NCBI RefSeq assembly: GCF_001548375.1
Contig: NZ_AP017295.1
Location: forward strand, 2,142,501-2,206,500
Source: Nostoc sp. NIES-3756
GTDB lineage: Bacteria > Cyanobacteriota > Cyanobacteriia > Cyanobacteriales > Nostocaceae
DNA length: 64,000 bases
Direction: 5' to 3'
How positions within the stretch are numbered: the stretch's first letter is position 1; each line of letters begins with the position of its first letter. Both the position numbers and the translations under genes were made by a program. Positions 55,736 through 64,000 of this stretch are shown here, one piece after another. A model generated the notes under the pieces. It had not been told where the DNA came from. It saw only the letters and a list, made by a program, of their open reading frames with translations, and did not search any database.

Positions 55736-57058
55736 CTACTTAGGCGTAACTTTATCTACGGTCTTAATCTTGCCATCGTCGCCTACTGCCCACACATCAT
55801 AAACACCGATGACATCACCATTAGCATCAATATCAACGTTACCACTAGCGCCTTGGTAGTTGATGTCTTTGCCTTCCTTGATTAACTTTAACCCTTCACA
55901 GACATCAGTAACTTCTACACCAGGGGCGCTGGATACTTCCCGAATTTTACCAGCAATACCCACACCAGTATTCTCTTTGGCGGCTTGGGCTGCTAAAACT
56001 AACAATGCGGTCGCATCCCATGCTTGGGGAGCAAATTCTCCTGGCGCACTACCTTTTTTCGATTGCCAAAGTTTGTTTAAAGCTTCTAAACCTTTACCAT
56101 CTGAGCCAGGAACTGTACCAATAATGCCAGAGGCGATGAATTTACCATCACCAGTTTTACCGACTTGCACGGGAAACTCATCAGATTTCATCCCATCAGT
56201 TAACATTACCTGCACGCCTTGCGCTACACCTTGCTGATAGGCTGATTTAAGTAGCAAACTACCTGTTTCTACGTAAAAAACACCAAGAACTGCATCTGGC
56301 TTACCAGCAAAGGCGGACGCAGCTTCAGTTTCAAAGGTGGTTGCTTTGGGGTCGTAGCGGACAGGATTATTTTTATTAACTACAGTCCCACCTAGTTTTT
56401 CAAAGGCTTGGACAAAGGCTTTTTCAAAGCCCACCCCATAGTCATTGTTAATAACAATTGTAGAAACTCGCTTAAAGCCTTTCTTCTGTGCAAGTTCCGC
56501 TAAAGCTGGGCCTTGGTAGCTATCAGGGGGAACTGTCCGCGCCCAAAAACCTTGGAAATCTCCCTTCTGGGCTTTTTCGGTAAATACAGGGCTGGTACTA
56601 CCAGGGGAAACCAACATAACTTTATTTTGGGCAGCAATGGAGACAGCCGCCGTGGAAACACTACTAGCAAACGAACCAACTACACCTGCAACTTTATCTA
56701 TAGTTGCCAGTTTAGTCATACCAGCAGCACCGGCTCTGGGGTCTGTTTGGTCGTCTACAGCAACTAGGCTCACGGGTTGACCATTGACACCACCACAAGC
56801 GTTGACAGTTTCCACTACTAGGGGAACAGCCGCAGCCATTTGTTGACCGATGGATGCTAAGTCACCTGTTGTTGGTAACAGAGAACCAATTTTTAGCCCT
56901 GAACCGCTACTAGTTGTGGTTTGAGCGGCTGGGGTACTGGTTGCACCATTGTTAGCTGTACCGTTAGGGGGGGTACTAGGCGTTTCACAGGCTGCTAACA
57001 AAAAACCAGATGCGAAAGTGGCTAAACTTAAACTCAGGGCAGCACTAATTTTTTGCAT
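55736..57058 (-). CDS. LivJ-type ABC transporter substrate-binding lipoprotein
   Basis: 440 residues. A lipoprotein signal (FASGFLLAACE, Cys near 24), a short Thr/Ala/Asn linker, then periplasmic binding fold type I: KIGSLLPTTGDLASIGQQM, VGSFASSVSTAAVSIA, RVSTIVINNDYGVGFE and GVFYVETGSLLLKSA. Family members bind branched-chain amino acids, urea or amides. No permease or ATPase gene is near, so it serves a transporter encoded elsewhere. Confidence 0.9.
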   Translation of the reverse strand: MQKISAALSLSLATFASGFLLAACETPSTPPNGTANNGATSTPAAQTTTSSGSGLKIGSLLPTTGDLASIGQQMAAAVPLVVETVNACGGVNGQPVSLVAVDDQTDPRAGAAGMTKLATIDKVAGVVGSFASSVSTAAVSIAAQNKVMLVSPGSTSPVFTEKAQKGDFQGFWARTVPPDSYQGPALAELAQKKGFKRVSTIVINNDYGVGFEKAFVQAFEKLGGTVVNKNNPVRYDPKATTFETEAASAFAGKPDAVLGVFYVETGSLLLKSAYQQGVAQGVQVMLTDGMKSDEFPVQVGKTGDGKFIASGIIGTVPGSDGKGLEALNKLWQSKKGSAPGEFAPQAWDATALLVLAAQAAKENTGVGIAGKIREVSSAPGVEVTDVCEGLKLIKEGKDINYQGASGNVDIDANGDVIGVYDVWAVGDDGKIKTVDKVTPK

Positions 57059-57251
57059 ATATTACTTTCACTCCTCAAAGATGCGGGAGCCTGAAAGTAA
57101 GATTCAAGCTAGATTTTTAGGTTAGCCTGATCTTAGCAGGACTCTAAAGGTTAAATGATAACATCCACCTTTAGATGTAGAAGTATTTACCCCAACATTA
57201 GTATTTTTTATTAACACATAACTGTGTATATGTGCTGGGATGCTTGTAAAA

Positions 57252-57343
57252 CGGAGAGGGAGGGATTCGAACCCTCGGTACGGAGTTGCCTGCCGTACAA
57301 CAGATTAGCAATCTGCCGCTTTCGACCACTCAGCCACCTCTCC
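57252..57343 (-). tRNA. tRNA-Ser (GCT)
   Basis: 92 nt on the minus strand with acceptor ggagagg/cctctcc, anticodon stem-loop cagattgctaatctg giving GCT, a long variable arm (tacggcaggcaactccgta) as expected for serine, and T loop gttcgaatc. CCA not encoded. Confidence 0.95.
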
Positions 57344-57440
57344 ACGGTGACAAAAATAAATGTTAGCAGATATTTTTGTCAATGTCAAATAATGTTTGGT
57401 CAGTAGTCAGTAGTTTGAGGTTTCGACTATGGACTATTGA

Positions 57441-59796
<2,356 letters not shown>

Positions 59797-60095
59797 TTAA
59801 ACCTACTATGCTTCAATATTTCTTAATGGTTTTGTCGTTCTCATTATACGTTGCAATCTGTAACATTTGGCAGGGATTGTGCGATCGCTTGGGGAAAAAA
59901 TTCTATACAGAGTATTTGGGAAGTGGGGGAAGATGTGGTATGGCTAAACGCCACGCTCCGCGAACGGCTACGCTCACCAACCGGGAGAGGGGGAAGATGA
60001 AGGAGATGAGGGAGATGAAGGAGAAACCCACCCCTGACCCCCTGACAGGAGGGGAACAGCAGAGGAGAAAAAACAACTGTCAACTGCCTCCTGCC

Positions 60096-60136
60096 TTTTG
60101 ACTGTTGACTATGGACTATTGACTATTGACCAATGA
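60096..60136. repeat. Heptamer repeats (tgactattgac type)
   Basis: Runs of tgactgttgac / tatggactattgac / caatgac just after the oxygenase stop codon; same family as at 25234-25290 and other spacers. Confidence 0.65.
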
Positions 60137-61093
60137 CTAAATAAGTCTCAATTGAGACATTGGTTTAATATCATGTTGCATATGATAGTCGGTGGTGGCA
60201 AATTCTATTTGCAGTATGAGGCGGTCTTTGTGAGTGGGAGGAATACCTTTATGGAAGCATAGGGGGTCTTCGGCAAATCCAAAGCCTGCTTGACCACATA
60301 TATTTATCAAAGATTCTTGACCATAGTAATCAATGATGTCTTTATCTGTTTCTCTTTTACGTAACCAAACATGATCTGATTTTTTTTGCTTGTGGCTTCC
60401 CCGCACACAAATATGAGGCCCACTTTGGTTATCTACATCTGTTAAATAAAAGAAAAATTTCAAAAACTTATAATCATCTAAATCATAATGAAAGCATTGA
60501 GCCGCTTTGATTTGTTCTAGATAAGATGAGTTTACAGGAAAACTCCACCACATGCGATTGCCTTGATGGGCTGGTGAAGTGTTTAAGTATTTAGCGGCGA
60601 TCGCCAACAATTTTGGATCACTTTGCAATTTCTTAATAGCTGAACATTGAATTTCTGTGTTGAAATAATCAGCTATTGTAAATTGTTGTCCAGATTTTAT
60701 TTGTGCTTTTTCTTTCTGGTCGTAATAAAAACCAAATTCTGATTTGCGATTGCCATAACAAGCATTAGATTTGGCAAATTTAACTATTTCTTCAACAATA
60801 TATGGTGGTAAATTAATTCCTAAATGCAACCCATCACTCTGAAGATTTTTGACAACTTCGTCTACATTTACATTTACTAAACATGATTTTTCGAGATTGA
60901 TTGATGTTAAATATGTTTTAGTTGAAGTTTTTGTCAAACTTGTAATGAAAAGCCTGCCAATTTTAAACCGAGCTATTTTTCTCATTAATAGCCATCTAGG
61001 ATTTTTGGTTATTCCCTTGTAATATTCATAACAAGTGTCATACAACGTGGCAAAAATCTTTTGACGGTAGTTATTTAACAAACTTATATACAT
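60137..61093 (-). CDS. Phytanoyl-CoA dioxygenase-like Fe(II)/2-oxoglutarate oxygenase
   Basis: 318 residues. The double-stranded beta-helix is indicated by the HxD metal site in FHYDLDDYKF, GPHICVRGSHKQK, then the distal His in FHKGIPP and the 2OG-binding Arg in HKDRLILQIEF. The N-terminal 100 residues are basic with a hydrophobic stretch and may be an extra domain. Substrate unknown. It is separated from crtP by a 340-bp spacer with repeats. AT-rich codon use suggests an accessory gene. Confidence 0.75.
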   Translation of the reverse strand: MYISLLNNYRQKIFATLYDTCYEYYKGITKNPRWLLMRKIARFKIGRLFITSLTKTSTKTYLTSINLEKSCLVNVNVDEVVKNLQSDGLHLGINLPPYIVEEIVKFAKSNACYGNRKSEFGFYYDQKEKAQIKSGQQFTIADYFNTEIQCSAIKKLQSDPKLLAIAAKYLNTSPAHQGNRMWWSFPVNSSYLEQIKAAQCFHYDLDDYKFLKFFFYLTDVDNQSGPHICVRGSHKQKKSDHVWLRKRETDKDIIDYYGQESLINICGQAGFGFAEDPLCFHKGIPPTHKDRLILQIEFATTDYHMQHDIKPMSQLRLI

Positions 61094-61573
61094 AAATTTT
61101 CTGAAGTTTCACACCATTTATTCGTTGTGCGCCAGATTGTACTTAAGTGAGTATGTGTAAACAGGTGAGTATATTCTTGGAATTAGATATAGTAAATAAT
61201 AAAGCAAGTCAGTAAATATCACTACTGTAATCAAGTAAGTTTACAAGCTCTTTACCAACTAAGTGAGTTTGCGTTCATGAAGTGTTAACAGCTTTTATTG
61301 TTTAAGTGTTGTAAATACCGATAATCAATAAGATGCCCATTACTACTATTGAGGGTGTAGGATCAGGGCTGATATTCTTTATGCTGTTTAAGTAAACTTT
61401 TGCGCTCTTATTGCAGAGTTAATTCATCCAGTTTGTTCACTGCTAAAGGTTAACAGTCAACCGTAAACTATCAGCTATCACAGCCAGCACGAAAAGATGT
61501 ACAACTAAGATGCAACACGGCTTAATTCCAGTTTTGAACTGCACAACTATAGGTTAAGTATAGGTTAAGTATT
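61094..61573. other. Spacer between oxygenase and nagZ-like genes
   Basis: 480 bp divergent promoter region. AT-rich with a duplicated taggttaagta immediately before the nagZ-like start (about 61549-61572). No gene or hairpin recognised. Confidence 0.45.
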
Positions 61574-62668
61574 ATGCCAACATTACAGAAGCTAGAACGC
61601 TTTGGATATCACTTAATTATGGGTATTTCTGGGACTACTTTAAGTGATGAGGATAAGCACGCTCTTAGTGAATTAAAACCTATAGGGGTAATATTTTTTG
61701 CAAAAAACTTTCTCGATGGCTTACCTTATGAGGCTTGGCTGGAAACTTTTGGGCAATTACATAGCCAAATACAAGAATACGCAGAACGTGATTCTATGTT
61801 TTTTACTTTAGACCATGAGGGAGGCCGGGTTGTCCGCACACCTTTACCAATTACTAAATTTCCTCATGCGTTATTGTTGCGATCGCACGCTCGTGAAGTA
61901 GCCAAAGCCACGGCAACTGAATTAAAATCTTTAGGTATCAATTTATCTTGGGCCCCTGTAGCTGATATTTATTCCAACCCCCAAAATCCTATTATTGGTT
62001 CTCGCGCTTTTGGTGATACCCCTGAGACTGCGGCTTTTGGTGTGCGCGAATACTATTTAGGACTAACAGAAGCGGGAATTGTGGGATGTGCTAAACACTT
62101 CCCCGGACATGGTGACACTAGTAAAGACTCTCACATTGAATTACCAATCCTCAATCTTACTCCAGAAGATTTACAAAATCGAGAACTAATACCCTTCAAA
62201 ACTTTGATTGAGGAAAATATCCCCTTAATCATGACAGCTCATATATTGTTTCCCAAAATCGACCCTGATTTACCAGCTACCCTCTCTCGCCCCATCCTCA
62301 AAACCATCCTCCGGGAAGAACTTGGTTTTGAGGGGGTAGTTGTGTCTGATGATTTAGATATGAAAGCTGTTTCAGATATGTTTACCCAAACGGGTACAGT
62401 AGCCAGAGCTTTTTACGCTGGTTGTGATTTATTTATTGTCTCGCGTAACATTCACTCATCATCGATTGAACGTACATATAAAATTGCCGAAGATTTAGTT
62501 GATTCACTAAGTAATGGTACTTTGGCGGAGTCAGTGGTCGAAGCGGCCAAAGAGAGAGTTGAAAAGCTGTTGTCTGTAACTCCCCAATATTCTGTACAGG
62601 CTTTAAATAAAGATACTTTAGTACAACATGCTCAGTTAGCGATCGCTTGTTGTTTTGAAAATAGTTAA
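61574..62668 (+). CDS. nagZ: Family 3 glycoside hydrolase, NagZ-like beta-N-acetylhexosaminidase
   Basis: 364 residues, a single GH3 TIM barrel without the second domain. LDHEGGRVVRTPLPITKFPH, then the conserved KHFPGHGDTSKDSHIELP loop (catalytic His/Asp) at about 176-193, and nucleophile Asp in VVSDDLDMKAVSD near 261. NagZ cleaves N-acetylglucosamine from 1,6-anhydro-muropeptides in the cytoplasm during cell-wall recycling. No signal peptide. Related in pathway to the NlpC peptidase at 53 kb. Confidence 0.92.
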   Translation: MPTLQKLERFGYHLIMGISGTTLSDEDKHALSELKPIGVIFFAKNFLDGLPYEAWLETFGQLHSQIQEYAERDSMFFTLDHEGGRVVRTPLPITKFPHALLLRSHAREVAKATATELKSLGINLSWAPVADIYSNPQNPIIGSRAFGDTPETAAFGVREYYLGLTEAGIVGCAKHFPGHGDTSKDSHIELPILNLTPEDLQNRELIPFKTLIEENIPLIMTAHILFPKIDPDLPATLSRPILKTILREELGFEGVVVSDDLDMKAVSDMFTQTGTVARAFYAGCDLFIVSRNIHSSSIERTYKIAEDLVDSLSNGTLAESVVEAAKERVEKLLSVTPQYSVQALNKDTLVQHAQLAIACCFENS

Positions 62669-62733
62669 TAGTCAATAATTCAAAGCTTAGGTAAAGTTAG
62701 CCACTGTCATCTGTCCCTACTATAAATTCCTGA

Positions 62734-62757
62734 TAGGACGGGAAAAATCCCGCCCTA
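62734..62757. terminator. Weak bidirectional hairpin between convergent nagZ and icd
   Basis: taggacggg / cccgcccta with one mismatch around an aaaaat loop; no strong T run. Placed between two convergent genes. Confidence 0.45.
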
Positions 62758-62771
62758 ATGATTAAATGAAA

Positions 62772-64000
62772 TTAACCGAAATGTTTGATGATTGCATCAG
62801 CAAATTCAGAACATTTTAGTGGTTCTACTGGTGGTTCTAGTAATCTAGCTAAATCGTAGGTGACTTGACCGTTAGCGATCGCATCTCCTAAACCTTTCTT
62901 AACTAGGTCTGCGGCTTCTTGCCAACCTAAGTATTCCAGCATCATTACACCAGACAAAATCACCGAACCAGGATTAATTTTGTCTAAGCCGGCGTGTTTG
63001 GGTGCTGTACCGTGGGTAGCTTCAAACACGGCGCTGGAATCACCAATATTTGCCCCAGGCCCCATTCCTAAGCCACCGACAATAGCCGCAGCCGCATCAG
63101 ATAGATAATCGCCGTTTAAGTTCATTGTCGCCAGAATCGAATACTCATCCGGTCTGGTTTGGATTTGTTGAAAGATACTGTCAGCAATGCGGTCATTGAC
63201 TAAAACTTTTTCTTTCCACTTACCGTTACCGTGGGTTTCCCAAATTGAGTTAAGAACTGTTTCCACTTCCTTGACAATTTGCGCTTTTTTCTCTTGGGTA
63301 AGGGCATCAAAACCAGGGTCAATTTGACGGGCGTTTTCTTCTAAGGAAATATTTGGGTTCTTCTCCTTGTTGCTGAGAATCCAAGATTCCCTTTCGGTGA
63401 CAGTTTCTTGACGAAACTCAGTAGTGGCGAGTTCATAACCCCAATCACGGAAAGCGCCTTCGGTGTACTTCATGATGTTACCCTTATGCACCAAAGTTAC
63501 TTGTTGCTTGTGCTTGGGCAATGTTAAAGCATGTTTGATAGCACGACGGACAAGGCGCTGAGAACCAGTTTTACTGATGGGTTTGATACCTATACCAGCA
63601 TCGAGGGGGATTTGCTTTTTACCATGTTCTGGGGTAGCGGGGATGAGTTCTTTGTTGAGGATGGAAATGAGGCGATCGCCTATTTCACTACCTTGCTTCC
63701 ACTCAATGCCTAAATAAATGTCCTCAGTGTTTTCCCGATAAACAATTACATCTAGCTTTTCAGGGTTTTTGTGAGGTGAAGGTGTACCTGCATAATAACG
63801 GCAAGGACGTACACAGGCGTACAAATCAAAAATCTGTCTCAGCGCCACATTCAAAGACCGAATCCCACCACCTACAGGAGTAGTCAAAGGCCCTTTAATT
63901 GCTACACCATATTCCCGAATAGCAGTTAAAGTGTCCTCTGGTAAATACTGATAAGTACCGTATAAATCACAAGCTTCATCACCAGCGTAAACCTTAAACC
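62772..64000 (-). CDS. icd: NADP-dependent isocitrate dehydrogenase Icd (5' end outside window)
   Basis: Oxidises isocitrate to 2-oxoglutarate, the carbon skeleton for ammonium assimilation. The minus-strand frame stays open to 64000 ([20 protein letters not shown] side), so the start is beyond the window. Substrate motif [13 protein letters not shown] with the key Ser, [11 protein letters not shown], the Lys in [16 protein letters not shown], and [12 protein letters not shown] roughly 45-residue insertion ([20 protein letters not shown]) is typical of cyanobacterial Icd. About 410 residues are visible. Confidence 0.95.
   Translation of the reverse strand, partial: FKVYAGDEACDLYGTYQYLPEDTLTAIREYGVAIKGPLTTPVGGGIRSLNVALRQIFDLYACVRPCRYYAGTPSPHKNPEKLDVIVYRENTEDIYLGIEWKQGSEIGDRLISILNKELIPATPEHGKKQIPLDAGIGIKPISKTGSQRLVRRAIKHALTLPKHKQQVTLVHKGNIMKYTEGAFRDWGYELATTEFRQETVTERESWILSNKEKNPNISLEENARQIDPGFDALTQEKKAQIVKEVETVLNSIWETHGNGKWKEKVLVNDRIADSIFQQIQTRPDEYSILATMNLNGDYLSDAAAAIVGGLGMGPGANIGDSSAVFEATHGTAPKHAGLDKINPGSVILSGVMMLEYLGWQEAADLVKKGLGDAIANGQVTYDLARLLEPPVEPLKCSEFADAIIKHFG

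Noticed and set aside
57224..57406. 60-codon plus-strand frame near 57.3 kb
   Set aside because: It lies over tRNA-Ser on the other strand and has no homology-like features.

Overview
The window is chromosomal DNA of a filamentous, probably heterocyst-forming cyanobacterium of the Nostoc/Anabaena group. The reasons are the many GCGATCGC (HIP1) octamers, the arrays of 7-bp short tandem repeats in spacers, the orange carotenoid protein with its recovery protein, the CrtP/CrtB carotenoid pair, nitrogen-fixation genes (nifV and a stand-alone nifH) and a large two-component repertoire. No species name can be given from the sequence alone.

Layout. 0-5.4 kb: the end of an AAA-type ATPase, nifV, a PsiE-like membrane protein, and a CobW-family GTPase behind a near-perfect Fur/Zur-type box, followed by a WD40 protein. 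5.5-7 kb: frp and ocp (photoprotection of phycobilisomes), separated by a hairpin. 7.6-12 kb: an orphan metal-binding lipoprotein, a GrpB protein, and a MacA/MacB-like efflux pair without its ATPase. 12.4-16.8 kb: part of a DNA phosphorothioation locus (associated methyltransferase, DndE, DndD), interrupted by a four-helix-bundle gene that sits between inverted heptamer arrays; dndB and dndC are not here. 17.3-24 kb: EgtD, a Tat-exported acetoacetate-decarboxylase-like protein, a repeat-rich spacer and two tandem histidine kinases. 24-25.2 kb: a HicAB pair whose toxin gene carries an internal amber codon, and an unknown gene. 25.4-28.5 kb: a PSI-accumulation thioredoxin-like protein and MurT/GatD. 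28.5-31 kb: a long leader region and nifH. 31.4-37.3 kb: a short-chain dehydrogenase and a complete sugar ABC transporter.

37.4-44.5 kb is the most island-like part. A broken ISAs1 transposase and a broken second transposase bracket two small paralogous double-glycine-leader peptides that look like a bacteriocin pair. Next comes a HlyD adaptor plus BcsA-like glycosyltransferase with a PilZ domain, and that pair lies between two exact 16-bp inverted repeats. 44.5-47.6 kb holds a second sugar transporter lacking its own ATPase; the MalK-type ATPase at 36.2 kb could serve both.

47.7-64 kb is mostly housekeeping: a truncated DUF389 gene, a glucose-dehydrogenase-like SDR, a DUF2795 protein, moaC, tRNA-Arg, an MFS exporter, a polyprenyl-type glycosyltransferase, an NlpC/P60 peptidase divergent from a beta-lactamase-like serine hydrolase, an exported beta-barrel-like protein, a LivJ-type lipoprotein, tRNA-Ser, crtB/crtP, an Fe/2OG-type oxygenase, a family 3 glycosidase and the 3' part of icd. 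The strongest candidates for something undescribed are the peptide pair with its surroundings and the interrupted dnd locus. Family assignments rest on reading motifs, not on database searches.
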